Positions 44,403 through 56,715 of a stretch of DNA of 64,000 nucleotides are shown one piece after another. The notes under the pieces are model-generated. The model was not told the origin of the DNA. It searched no databases and was given only the letters and a program-made list of their open reading frames with translations. The translations under genes and the position numbers were made by a program. The DNA lies in assembly GCA_001600495.1 (NCBI GenBank), contig BCKE01000018.1, positions 77,514 through 141,513 of the forward strand. Direction: 5' to 3'. How positions within the stretch are numbered: the stretch's first letter is position 1; each line of letters opens with the position of its first letter. Source of the stretch: Pilasporangium apinafurcum (taxonomy: Eukaryota > Oomycota > Peronosporomycetes > Pythiales > Pythiaceae).

Positions 44403-47111
44403 ATGGCAAATGTCCCCGTTCCTCCCCCAGATGAGATTGTCGACACTCCATTGGAGCTACTCAGCGAGCTCCGTGATCAACATGCCGAGCGAGATGGCAA
44501 GATGGCTACGTGCCTCGGTCGTCGTGCGGAATTGATGAAATTGGCGAATACAGAGGGCAAATGGTCCTTCTACCGCGTGCTCTGTCAGTTTCGATTGGGT
44601 TATTTCTCATTTTTGGTGATGATGGTCATCCTCATGTTCGCATTTACTTTCTTGATGGAGATCTTCTTTGCCATTTTTCTACCAAGTGCGCGTATGGACC
44701 CAAATTTCACGATTCGGTCGATCATCATGCTGGCAATCCTGCCCTTTGCGCTCATCTTTCTATCGTATTTGTTTGAAGGTAACGAAATGGAGATGCTACA
44801 TATCAATTTTGTATGTATTGACACTCATTAACATGATTGGCTATTGTATGTTCTGTGGCTTATAGAATCAAGTCGACTGTTCATCGATGCGCTGGATAAG
44901 AGCGAGGGCAGTTTGAACGATTTTCGTCTCTCTATGTGCGTCGTCATCCACTACCTTCGCCATCAACACGAAATGCCTGATGACCGTCTACACAAGAACT
45001 TCCACTATCACTATCATGGACTGGACGAAGATGCTGCTGCATGGAAGAAAGTTATGACTACCATAAAGAGTATTCCACATCGCATCGCCAGCAACTTACG
45101 TGATGATGATCCGTTTGACGACAAGAACAAGGAAGAGGAAGATTTGAAGCGCGAAGAGATCGAGCTCGAGTTCCAGCAGAGTCAGGAATTGGGAATAACC
45201 GACTTACATAAACGCGCAGAGTCACCAGTGGGCAGCGCCACGAATCGATGGAAAAAAGCGATGTACGCTGCTAGTACCAGTGTGGTGTTCAACAAAACAC
45301 GCTTCGATGGACCGGAACTTGATTTCTCAACGCTTGTGCTCGTCGATATCTTTTGCCCGTTTCTCTTTGAAGTCATTACGTTCTGGAGCTTCCTTACGAC
45401 GCTGCTCGCGACGCTTTCGCCTGTCGATGCCTTCCTCATGTACATTCAGACAGGGTTTTACACGACATTCATGTATTTGGGTGTGTGGATGGGGTGTCAT
45501 TTCTGGAGCTGTCGCAACCGCAAGATGCGTGAGTTTGTGAGCAACTACCGTCGTCGCCGTCGTGATCTCAAGCGTTCGTTGAGAATTATGGAGGCTGAGA
45601 AACGCGCCGAAAATCTCTGGCTCGTGGATGTTGGTTTCCGTGCGTACGAGTACTTTCAGACACTCTTCTTCACGATTGTTGAGTTTTTGTTTGTCGTGTG
45701 CTGTCGCCGGCGCTCACACGCAGCAACTACTGGTATAGACGATGAGAAGACTCCGTTAATGAAAGCAATTGATGCGAACGAAGTGGAAAAAGCCGTTGAG
45801 GGCAAGGAAGATCTCACGGAGTTGAAAGAGGACGTGCAAGAGAAGGTTGAGAGTTGGAACCCGTGGGGCAAATTTTCATATAAACGACGAATTTATATCC
45901 TCATTCCGATTGTCGTGCTTAGTGCCATAATATCCTTCTCAGCATTCTATCTCGGATGGATCATCATGGGATTTTCGCTGATTTTGCTGGGCTACACCAT
46001 TCAGGGCCTATTCCCACAGGTAACTTACTATGCTTTTTGCATGGCAGTGATGATGATGCATACATAGTTTAATTGATGATTGTGCTGGTATCGTTAGATC
46101 TTTGGTACGGCCTTCCGTTCGTTTATTACGGCGTTCGTCATCCTCTCGTTCGTGTTCTTCTCGTCAACTTGGGCTATCGGCACATTTGTAACTGGTGGTG
46201 ACTTCATTGTCCTCCCACCTTCGATCAACTCTACTCTCTCGCTCAGTGCTACCACCACACACACCGTCAGCAACATCTCCAGCACATGGAGTAAAGTGGC
46301 ACAATACCCAGTGTGTTCACTCGATTTCTCCACACTCGACATCGTCGACTTTGCGCTCATCGCGGATGCAGTCTATGGTATGAATACGTCCATCCAGCAG
46401 ATGTCCTTTGGGCAGCGCTTTAATGGCACGGACTTGGCTGACTGGGAGTACGTCACGCGCAACAACGAAACGACAGACCACCAGGTCTGGGTTGAGCTCT
46501 ACTTCAAGAAGATCAACATGACGGTCATTGCCGTCCGGGGCACAGCTTCGGCAACGGATGCGCTCGAGGACTTGCATTTCTGGTTTGGCGTGAGCATCAT
46601 GCAGGCCGCGAACATATTTGTACCGTTTCTTAAACAACTACCAACCGCATTCGTGGTCAGCATGCTCTCCATGTCACTGCTATCGGATATCATGCCACCG
46701 CCAGTATTCATGGATCTTGTGGAGCATGTGACAGAGGTGCGTAAGCGCGTTGGGAAGAACTTGGTGCTCACTGGCCACAGCCTTGGTGGCGCTATGGCCG
46801 CCATGGTCGGTGCCAAAACCAAGACTCCGGCGGTGTCGTTCTCTGGGCCAGGACTGCTCTACTCGCGCGGCCGGTTCGACGTGGAAGACAATGACATCCG
46901 TGACTATGTGTTGACAATCAAGCCGCGACGAGATATTGTTCCAAAGGTAGATGAACTTGGTGGGATGGTGCAAGAGATTGAGTGTCGGCTCTCGAATCCG
47001 CTTGCGTGCCATAGCACGACCACACACATGTGTGAGCTCCGTGCGTCCTGTGGAGACAAGCGTCATCGCGACTGGTCCCTCGCTGAGCAATGCGTCGAAT
47101 ACTTTTCCTAA
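44403..47111 (+). CDS. Multispanning class-3 lipase (paralogue with introns)
   Basis: Exons 44403-44778, 44866-46019 and 46098-47111 close in phase and give 847 residues. It aligns along its length with the intronless lipase at 19213-21789: an N-terminal helix set (FRLGYFSFLVMMVILMFAFT), RLFIDALDKSEGSLNDFRLS, a further span set near 300-345, and the lipase domain with GHSLGGAMAAMVGAKTKTPA. The Ser elbow, KPRRDIVPK Asp candidate and THMCEL His candidate are all present. Probably a membrane-anchored acylglycerol lipase. The two introns have no counterpart in the paralogue. Confidence 0.9.
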
Positions 47112-47355
47112 ACGTTGTGGCTCTTGCTTGAACGTGAACCGCCGCTTAGATTGGCGAGCGGTCGTTTAGATACTTTTTTGTGTTAGATTACTTGTAATTT
47201 GAGACGTCTTGAAGCGAAGGAGGAGTGCTGGTGGTATATGATGGAGCGCTCGGATACTTGGGCACTGATATTGATGGTATCATGTTGTCATAATACAGCT
47301 GCAACCACTTTTCGCTTTTAGATGTTGAGTCATAATCTTTGTTCTTCAGATCCTC
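47112..47355. other. Intergenic
   Basis: Between the lipase stop and the next tentative gene. Nothing recognised. Confidence 0.4.
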
Positions 47356-48756
47356 ATGTCTGCGATCGCATCATGGAGTGCCAAGGTATGCTGATACAAC
47401 GGACACCATTCAAGCAGTGCATGGCACAAACAGATGGCAGTGAATGAAAATGCTTATGTATCCCATGAGTGTAGTTTCATATTAGAAGCGAAGGTGGTGT
47501 GTGTAGACACCTGGCTACTTCTTTCACTGTCTTTGCGACAGTTGGTGAGTTTATCGCGCTAAGGTGAGATGAATAGTTCTAGAAACAACAATTGCCTTGT
47601 ACTGATGATTGTAAATGCTTAGTGTTATACCCTTATCGCTCGGTGCCGTCGCTTGTGGAGTAACGACAGCAATATTTTATAGTCTTGATCAGCCACACGT
47701 AAGATCAATCGATAGGATCAAACTCACTTCGTATCGCTTAATAATTGGTTGTGATAGTAGCGCCACAGGAACATTCGTAAGCGAAACGCATTGGCTTCGA
47801 TCTTGATTCTGATCGGAGGAGGCGTGCTGATAGCAGTCTCGATTCCAGCCAACCATCTAGATAGCTGGACATTTCAACAACGTTTCAATTCGTTTCCTGT
47901 ACTAATGCATTTACTGCTATGCGTGTTCGCGATGCTGGCGATTCTGTCGTGGATTTCGGAGTCTCTACACTCACAGGATAGATCGGCCGGTTGTACAGAT
48001 TCCTCTTGGTGTATCAGCATCTTCATTCCTGTGTCTCACAGAAAGACACTACGTTGCTGTGCTCATGCGTACGCTACAATAGCTGGGACTGCTCGATCAT
48101 GCGGGATGCTCTTTGAAAAGGTACAACCAACATCCTCATATGATTCTTAACACACCAATCATGAGCAGAAAACGTTTGAATGTCTATAGTGTGCAGCGGA
48201 GCTGTTGATATCTTTCAATGACACAGAAGTGATGCCCGCTGGGAAGCATTCCTGGTTTCTTTTACTGCTTTTATCATGGTTGCTAATGACATCTTTCCAA
48301 ATGTATTGGCTGAAACTGGCGCTTGGTTTTGAGAAACCTCGCGTGTTGCAAACTTATTATCTGACAGCACTCCTGGTAAGATCATGATACAAGTGTGTTG
48401 TCATCTCTGACTCTCGCCATATGTCTGACATCCTTATTTTTCTTTTGCAGTTGAGTGTGTACCAAGGCAGTCTCGTCTTTCACGAAGGTTCCACTTCTCC
48501 CATCCCAACAATGATCTCCATCGGTCTGCTGAGTGGAGGTATCCTGTCCCTAAATCTCCATCCAATACCACAACAAGAGCACAAGAATGATATTGACATG
48601 CTGTTGTTATTGGACGCAACACAACATTTGCTCTCGTTTCCACCCAATGATGCAGACGAAGACAGAAACTTTCAAGCAGAAACAGTAGCATCTGCTGCAG
48701 GAAGTACACGAACCAGTAGTAGCAGCTACATCCCACCGGCATATCTACACCGATAG
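47356..48756 (+). CDS. Multispanning membrane protein, NIPA-like (tentative)
   Basis: A fragmented multi-exon gene. Supported pieces are VIPLSLGAVACGVTTAIFYS (about 47617-47690), LILIGGGVLIAVSIPANHLD and LMHLLLCVFAMLAILSW (about 47805-47960), SWFLLLLLSWLLMTSFQMYW with LKLALGFEKPRVLQTYYLTA (about 48250-48375), and LSVYQGSLVFHEG with MISIGLLSGGILSL (about 48450-48560). The order of hydrophobic helices and the 'QxYxLxxAL ... YY' element resemble NIPA-type magnesium transporters (DUF803). An intracellular Ser/Thr tail follows. Start and several splices are unresolved, so the protein cannot be given in full. Confidence 0.45.
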
Positions 48757-48979
48757 AGATTTCAAACACCCAGGGGACCAGGCCCATGGTTGTTAGTGCT
48801 GACTCTCGAAATAATACGTAATATAAGGTGCTAGCTATCAGCAGCTCAAGGAGTAACCAAGCTCTACTACGTGTGACGATGCACCGAGCACCAACGCAAC
48901 GCTAAGCGGTCGGCCAGATACTTTCTGGTAACCAAGACCCTCGGCGGTACATAAATCCATCGAAAATAAAAATCTAGCA

Positions 48980-49333
48980 CAGGGATATAGTCGGATGGAG
49001 TTTGGGGACAAAGCCCCCAACCTACTGTACTATAAAACGGTCAAGGCCAGCTGTCAGTACTCTCAATGCCAAGCCGAAGGTGCCAAGTGCGAGAAGTTTC
49101 GTGTCAGGTTGGGTCTTAACACCAAAAAGGCTGACGAAGACAGACAGCTCCGACTCGTACACGGTCTATTGCTGTGCCAACAGTGTTATAGGCTGTGGAA
49201 CCGAGATGTCAACTCTTCAATCAACATAGCTCGCCCCATAAGGCAGGCTCTGGAGAGAAGAGGACAACCAGAGTATCTGAGTCGCCAGATACGACTGCCA
49301 TCGGCAGGCAGTGTTGTTACATCGACAGCATAG
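48980..49333 (+). pseudogene. Fanzor/TnpB-like nuclease, C-terminal remnant
   Basis: An open stretch of about 112 residues ends in CQQCYRLWNRDVNSSINI plus a short tail. This is the signature of the last part of TnpB and eukaryotic Fanzor proteins: the second Cys pair of the zinc ribbon followed by the third RuvC Asp (RD-x-N). An upstream Cys cluster (SCQYSQCQAEGAKC) sits where the first zinc-ribbon half should be. The first two RuvC blocks (a GxDxG strand and the Glu block) were not found in the preceding 300 bases, which hold stops. It is best read as a decayed, 5'-truncated copy from a Fanzor-bearing transposon. No terminal repeats were identified. Confidence 0.6.
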
Positions 49334-49536
49334 AAGGATGATTTACATTGGGCTGAGATGCCCGAACGCTTCTTTAAAACCCCTAGGGTATTTGAAATCT
49401 TCAACAGCGTAAAGAGAATGAAGCCATTCTGGTACCGATTCTACCGGTATCTTATCGGTATCTTTCCGTTAGCCAAAACTTTCGCTCATTGCTTTCTATA
49501 ACATCACCCATCATCCTCATCAACATTTCGAGAAGT

Positions 49537-49989
49537 ATGAGCTCTTCGATGCAAGCAGCACCGCCTGTGACTACTACAGCTACTACAACAGCTGTGCCAC
49601 GCACAAGAACAGCAGATCCTGATGTGTACCATATGCAACTCCAGCCGCGACCTCATGTGAGATTCGATGAAAGCGTGGTCGACAACGAACACCTCGGCCG
49701 CAAAAAATCCAAGAGTGAGTTCTTGTCGTTATGTGCCTAATAACTATCAGCGCTATTCATGCTCACTCTTTCTTGTTGATGCCCTACAGAATGCTGCATT
49801 TTCCATAAAAAACGAGAATTTGGTGAGAGCTCTAGTGAAAGTGGAGAAGATTCCGATGATCCGAACGATGAAGACAAGCACAATCATCATCACCATCGTA
49901 AATGCCAGCACAGGCAGCCCCGCCGCCCGAAGCGAACTGAGTCACCATCTTCATCTGATGACGAAAAGAAACAGAGAGTAACAGGATAG
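49537..49989 (+). CDS. PPP1R11: Protein phosphatase 1 inhibitor-3 (PPP1R11/YPI1)
   Basis: Exons 49537-49714 and 49790-49989 close in phase and give 125 residues. The diagnostic segment VRFDESVVDNEHLGRKKSKK followed by CCIFHKKREFGESSSES matches the family (V-R-W-x-x-x-V-V-D-N-E-H-x-G-R-x-S-S-K-C-C). VRF is the PP1-docking RVxF-type site. Ser/Asp-rich and His-rich stretches follow. The protein is a small, unfolded regulator of PP1 in the nucleus. The frame runs 8 residues further upstream, but the Met at 49537 starts the family-like part. Confidence 0.9.
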
Positions 49990-50265
49990 TAGTTCCAAAG
50001 ATACAGAACGAAAAGGACGTTTGAGACTTAGATCAATTTCCCAATCCTGAAGTATTCCATATGATATAGATCCACTTAACAGCCAATAAGTCTTACAACT
50101 TCATCTAGACAGATCTTGATGCTGCTTCTATCTGCTCACTTGGCCGTAATCGATTGCCGCAGATCAGTAGGCTTCTCATTCATATCTTCCTGTGACTGCA
50201 TTATTCGGCAATACCAATTATAATTCGCCAACTACCATATTCAAATCTATGCTTTCATTTCTCAA

Positions 50266-52561
50266 TCATACCGTTGCACTGTCGACAATGAGCATACAGT
50301 CAATGATGGCACGCGAGTTGAGCAACGAATTGTCCCATAAATTAAACAGGTGAAGCAAGAAATTGTAGCGCAATCCATGCTCAATGAGCCTACACACATC
50401 TCGGTCAACACACTCACTAGTCACAATAGAGCCATTTACATACGCTATTACCATTTGCCGTGGAGTTTCGCAAATAGTCGACAAGCAGACGCCATCATGA
50501 AATCCGCCAAGATCCTGAGGTAGAGCCAAGGTATTAGCTTTTACTAATGCCCACACAGCCATAATACACTTCACGTTACCTGAATTCCTTGGTGTGGCGG
50601 TTCCACTTCTTCATAAATTCTTTCTCCTCGAGGGAAACATCTTCAAATTCATCAAGTAACTGCAGTCACAATACCATCATATGAGTACTGGTAAACGTAA
50701 TCCAATTGCATCGAACAAAACGCACCCTTTCGCTTTGTTTTGTGATCCATTCATCGTCAACATCATCGTCACTGTCATAGTCTTTTTCGTGTTCAAGTAC
50801 AACAGCACCCGTGCGCGAGTGAAAGTATTGTCGTTGGAGCAGTGGGGCATAAAATTCTTGAGGGTGTTCACGACGGAGCTCGTCGAGTTCATCAAACTCT
50901 TGCATATGTGCACCGATGATATCTTCACCAGTAAAGGCGACGGAACTCTTTCCGCGTCCACGCCCATAGCGCTTCGTAGGAGAAATGTACATCAAATGCT
51001 GTTCAATTCGATCCATACCATCGTCGTGGTTCAGATCCCACTCGCAACTGGATACACTAGTGTCTGAATCAAAAGTGTCTAGTGCCTTTCCTGTCATTAC
51101 AAAAATGTGTGGACGATTGTCATGTCCAACCTATTAAGCAAGACATCATAAGATATTTCCATTCATTATAAACACTCAACCATGCAATAGCAGGCAACGT
51201 ACAATCACTTGGAAGCGAAAGAGGCTGTGAGAGCACACTAAGTGAGCAATGAGTCCACGTAATGTGCCTGCATACATGTTGCACCAAACACAGGAATAGT
51301 CCAATCGCTTTTCACTCATACGACGCATCATTTTGTGATACAAATAGTGGAACCACACCTATTAATTTAAAGCCAAAGAAGTCAAGCAGCAAATATCTTA
51401 CAGTCACACTCCCCATAACCAAATCACTCACACTCGAATCTTCCTTTTTGTTCCATGCAGATGGTTTTAGACGCGTTGGAACAGCTAATGTGAATTTATC
51501 ATCCAACTGCATGTCATTGTGTTCGGACACAAATTTCTTTTGACAGATGCCGGTTAGAGCGCTCATTTTCTTATCTTTCGGAAGTGGATCCCACAAAAGA
51601 CGAAACTGGATTTTCACTGCTGCATCAACTTAAACTCTCAGAACGTTGAAGAATAAGTCACATGTTGGAACAATCATCCATCCATACCTCCATGTACCGT
51701 GCCGGCCAAGGCTGGCAGCTCCACGTTATATTGGCCCATTCGACGACGTGCAATATTCAATCGCAGTAAATTCCCGAAGAGTGGTGCACGACCATCAGCT
51801 GCTGTTTTCAGTAGATCTTGCCCACGCACGACAGATGAATCCATTGGTGCTGTGAATGAAAACGTTGCTTGTTGCTGGAGTTGATCACCCATGTCGCCAA
51901 TCTCGACCAGCTGGAAGGTCAGCACATAGATACTCGCACGTGGCCGCAAAAATTCACGCGGGAGAGTCATTTCTTTTGAGCAGGGTACTATCAAAACCAT
52001 TTAAGAAAACAACGGTAAGATGGCACACCCGTACTAGAGAAATACATCCGAGTTTATCATACCTGGAATCAAGCAGGATCCAATTGGAAGAAACTCATTG
52101 TCACGAAAGCTGCCTGTGTTAGCTGTTGCAAATGCAGCTATACGTAGTGCAACGCGCTGGTTCTCTCGTCGAAATATCTCGATTGTGTCCGCTGTCATGG
52201 AGACAACAAACTCCTTCAGTGTTGCCCCTGCATCTGCTGTAGTCTTCATTATATTTGCAATAGAAGATTTCGAGTGGATGCTTTTTTTTATTTCATCTTT
52301 TGCGACATTTGTTTTCGCACCACGTGAAGAACCGTTTGATTGCTTGGCGACTGCAAGACGAAAACTGAGTGTGCGCGGGAGGAAGAGCGGGCTCTGCAAA
52401 TGTTTGATCTCCAACAGCTTATAAAGCGATGTGAGCCCGTGGAACGTAGCTGCAAACTCCTCTTCCATCGCATCCTGCCGCATTTTAATCTTCCGGTCTT
52501 TTGGTTTCCGCTCATCTCGGTCCTCTCGCTTCCGCTTGCCGTTCGTCTGTTCCGCCATCAT
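50266..52561 (-). CDS. SUZ12: SUZ12 homologue, PRC2 subunit (VEFS box)
   Basis: A multi-exon minus-strand gene. N-terminal exons (52561-about 52070, then 51960-51700, 51615-51400) carry basic and beta-rich sequence. A C2H2 zinc finger follows: YSCVWCNMYAGTLRGLIAHL then VCSHS, matching the SUZ12 C-x2-C ... H-x4-H form. The C-terminal VEFS region has FHSRTGAVVLEHEKDYDSDD followed by VDDEWI, then LLDEFEDVSLEEKEFMKKWN, and ends in a helix with LHLFNLWDNSLLNSRAIIDC. That last helix is very like the plant/animal LxLWNxxLLDxR element. SUZ12 with EZH and ESC/EED deposits H3K27 methylation. Exon limits were not all closed. Confidence 0.82.
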
Positions 52562-52822
52562 CCGCACTCGAAACTCAATGGTTGATTGACTAAGGCGCCA
52601 AGTTAGAGCATTGTAACTTCTATAATTAATATTATCTGTGTATTTGATATATCTATTTATAAGGGTATTAGTTGATAAAGGTTTATTTGAGATCTTGAAG
52701 TCGTTTCAAAAAATCAGGTTTTCAGCCAATCATCGATCAGGAAAATTCCGCCAACACTCAAATCTGCCGGAGCGACATGGCTGATCCTGCGCTCGAGAAG
52801 CAACGCCCCCACAGGAAGAAAG

Positions 52823-55800
52823 ATGACCATCTCCAGTAGCAGCAGTGCATCCAATCGTACGTCAGTCTCCTCCTCACCACCACCACCATCAGAAGCACCA
52901 GGCAACACTTCATCATCTGCTTCTACGTCCGTTGAGATTGCGCCGTTATCAGATGTGGACGCCTTATCCCCCACCACCAGCATGCGCACGTTCGCTGTCA
53001 TTATCTGCACATCATGTCTCTACCTCGAGTTTCCTGGGTGTGATGTCCATGGCGTGCTCTATACCGAACGTCTCACTACTTCTGTGAGTGCTGAAGATGG
53101 AGACGGTGCGAATGATCGTCGCTCAAGTGTGCCAACGCTCAATACCCACGCCAAGTGTCCGAAATGCACGGCCGCCACCAACAATGTCCGTCCGTTCCGC
53201 GATGGCTGTCGTCGCTGCAAAGCTTCAACTGTTGTATCCATGTGGAACTCGTCAGTACAAGAAATCTCGCAAGCGCATGACGCTTTCCCACGGCATGTGG
53301 ATGAACTGGAGCACACAGCGCTTGTGTGTGAACGTTGTCAAAGTGTAATCTTTCCACGCGCGCGAGAGACGCTCACACGGCGTACACCCCATGAACCACT
53401 CACCGCAACTCACGGAAAAGCATTGCAAGTGTCGAATTTCCAGCTCAGTATGCCGCATGTAGACGGCTGTTCGCGAAAGGGTATGCCACTGTTATCGGTA
53501 GCGATCCAGTTGCCCAAGAGCGAGTTGGAGTTTCTGCTGGATCGGATAGAGCAGTGTCCATTGTCGCAGAGAATCCAAGGTGGACCGCAATATCGAAAGC
53601 GTCATGTGTATCCGATCACTCAACAAAATAATCTACACCAGGTAAGTTGTTTTGTAGAGTTAGCCTCTCAATTCAGAATGTCGGATGACGCGATCTGATT
53701 TTTGACTCGTAGGTTTATTTGCAACTATTGAGCGTGATTGTCAAGACATTTGATTCGAAATCTCCAAGTGCTGTTGAGCCACTAAAGAAGGTTTGCGTGT
53801 ATGCTTTCATTCATCCTGCAGTTCCCCATGACTGAGTGTGCTTTGTATCTTTCACAGATCCTGACATTGTTTGAGAAGATGGAACCACTTGCACTATTCT
53901 CAGATTGGTCACCGCCACGTCAATTGTCCAAAGTACATCTATCTATAGCTCGCGTGACGGCAAGTTCTGAATTGGATAAGCAGCATGGAGCGCACAGGTA
54001 CATCACTGTTCATTGTCGTGGTATTTGTCTAATGATATTGACATTTGGATTGAATTTCTAACCTAGGGTTATTGAGCCTGGCTCTGCTTATTGGAGATCG
54101 GCTATTCCGCCCAATAGCAAACCTCACGAAGAATGGATAACGTTTCAATTTGCGTCTGCAGTGACGCTGTCATGTCTGATGCTTCGTTGGCACTCTGACC
54201 ATGTGCCATCACGTTTCTCTGTGGGGATATCGACAGATGGCAATTCCTACGAAACCGTTGCGCTTGTGGTTGACCGCGCTGTCGAAAATCGCATCGTTAT
54301 TGCGAAGGTGAGCGCACATGTGAATGTGTGCGCGCTATTCCTTCATGCTCGATTGACACTGATGTTATGTGCTCATGGTAGGGAAAAGCGATTATTTCCA
54401 TCAAACTCACTCTGTTTACGACGATCTCAACGAGTACGTATTCATTTCTATTCAAGATGATCGAATGATTATAGCGTCGTTAATATTGTGGTACTGCAAT
54501 AGGCTGCACATATGGATTAGAGTCCATCACCTGTATCGAATCTATTTTCGAATCAGTCCACACATCATCCGAAATAGTGTTGCAGGATTTACAACAGTGG
54601 CTACAAGACGCATCAATGTCTTCTTCTCCAGAGGTTCGAGATCTCGCCTTGCAGGCACTTCAGAAACTGTCGCTCGCTTCGGGTTCCCTTTGTGGATTGC
54701 TCCAACTTGCAATTGGTTTGATATTAAATGTACCCTCAAATGGTAAAGAAGACTTCGCTGTTGACTTCGATGAACACGACTGGAATCAACAGGATATGCT
54801 CTCCTCGAATGCGAAAAAGGCATCACTCGAATTCCTGAAAGAATGTTCGAGAGTCATTCGGCAAGTTATCACTGATAAAGACAAGTCGTATTCACGAGAG
54901 AACTCGACCATGGACACAGGGATCCTCCAGCAAATGACAAAGATGCTACAGACGGATTACAATCACCATCCCACATCTCCACGGGCGAATGGCTTAAACA
55001 AAGAGCTTCAAGCTCATGATCGGGACGATTCTGACGTCAACTTGAACAAGGTGTGTACTGTAACCTGTCTGTATGTTGAAAGTGTTAGAGTTTTCCTAAC
55101 GATGATATTAAACAGGATAAGCACAATAGCAATTCACTCGATATGTTAGCTTCGACATGGATGTGTCAGCCAAGTGTACTCCAGTGTATTACGAGAAGAT
55201 CGCAGGTATTATATGCGCCAGTATTTCCTTTTATATCAAACTCATACTAAAGCTTGTGTGGATGTTTTGTACAGCTAGGAATGGTTGTTTTATATATGTT
55301 AAGCGAGCTCTCGACGTGGCAAATGGTCCGAATGCAGAAGGTGGAAGAGTTTGCTGGTAAGAGAGAGGAGGAAATCATGCAACTGGAAGAACCGTATTCG
55401 CTGGAAATCCGACCACAGCTCTTTCATCTCTCAAATTGCTTGTTAACGCGCATCTTATCTCCATGGTTGAGCGGTGCCCGCGCGATCCACCATGAACAAA
55501 TTGGTAGTCCAGGATACGCAGAGAATGGAAAGTCGAGCGAAACCTGCTCGACAGTGATTAGGCAGCCCACAAATGCACACCATTCGTCTCTGTATGATAT
55601 GCTGAAGTGTTCATTTGAAGAACTGGGGTCTGCTGTCGATGCATTTGAGAGTAATGAAACTAGTAAGTTGGATGCGCAGCCGCGGGGTCTGGCTGCGGAC
55701 TTCTTCTCACCGGATGTAATGTGCGTTGCGCTCCTTCAGGTAATATTGAGTTCTCATTGTGACATTTACTGCTGTAGTGATCGTAACTTCTTTGCTTGTA

Positions 55801-56546
55801 TTGTACAGATTGTCATCTCCAATATCAGACGTCTTGTTCTTTCGCGGATAGATCCGGTAGACATTGGTATTGAGCCTGCTTCATGTCAAAATGGCGACGA
55901 CACACTGTCAGCTCCTCCAGCACTTGAGCCTTTAGTTTCGTCACTGGAACAGCTCATAGCACTGGGAACTAAGCGCAGTGACAAGTTCTTCCCAGTTTCG
56001 TTGAAAGCCGCAGCTGCTGTTGAAGTTGGCATGGAAGCGTTTTACCCATCAGCTCACCAACGAACCCAGCTCTTGACGTCTCGCATGGGGGCAGGAGCGA
56101 TACTAGAGGTACAGGTCCGCTGGCCAGTTCAAGAGCGGGACCAAGAAGATCCACGCTACGAGCGACTAATTCTAATGCTCCAATTCGAGTGTATTAGAAT
56201 GGGCATAAAGCATGCCATACGAGGGAATTGGTTCTTCTTCATGCACTTAGTTATCGAAGTGCCTGCTTCACAAGATACCCAGCAATTCCTGACACAAAAC
56301 TTTGCTCCGTGCATTCAGCGCGCAGGATTTTCCTCCTGGCAAGTCGCATCCGGTGCTCAGGAGATCTCCATCAATCTGCAAAGACATCTGCACTGGGATC
56401 GCGCTGAGAAAATGTCACACGACTCAGGAGCTGGATGGATTCGTGTATATCCTCGTGATGTTGCTGCGTACGATGATGTCTTGGATGAAGTCGATCACTT
56501 TCTTTCGAAGCATGGTAAGCGTGACGCTTCAAAAACACTCCCATGA
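52823..56546 (+). CDS. Large uncharacterised protein with a discoidin-like segment
   Basis: A multi-exon gene of roughly 1,000 residues. Exon 1 (52823-53641) starts after a Ser/Pro-rich leader and contains paired cysteines (CPKCTAATNN; CRRCKAS; CERCQSVIF) that could bind zinc. Exons 53713-53788 and 53859-53998 follow, then 54067-54309. The last two hold a segment like an F5/8 type C (discoidin) sandwich: IEPGSAYWRSAIPPNSKPHE, WITFQFASAVTLSCLMLRWH and SVGISTDGNSYETV. Later exons (about 54577-55050, 55120-56546) are helical, with no family recognised. The last exons end near 56546 or slightly beyond. Function unknown. A short upstream reading frame starting at 52779 overlaps the leader. Confidence 0.65.
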
Positions 56547-56715
56547 TGGATTTATGCGACGATGGGGCGCAATTCCACAGTGGCGCAACATATTTGGTTG
56601 ACATCCACTTGTAGTCACTTCCCATAGACACCATATTCATTTTATATAACACACTGAAAACTACCAATAGCAATGACTGTTCCTCAAATTTCAAAATGGA
56701 TACCATTACTACTTG

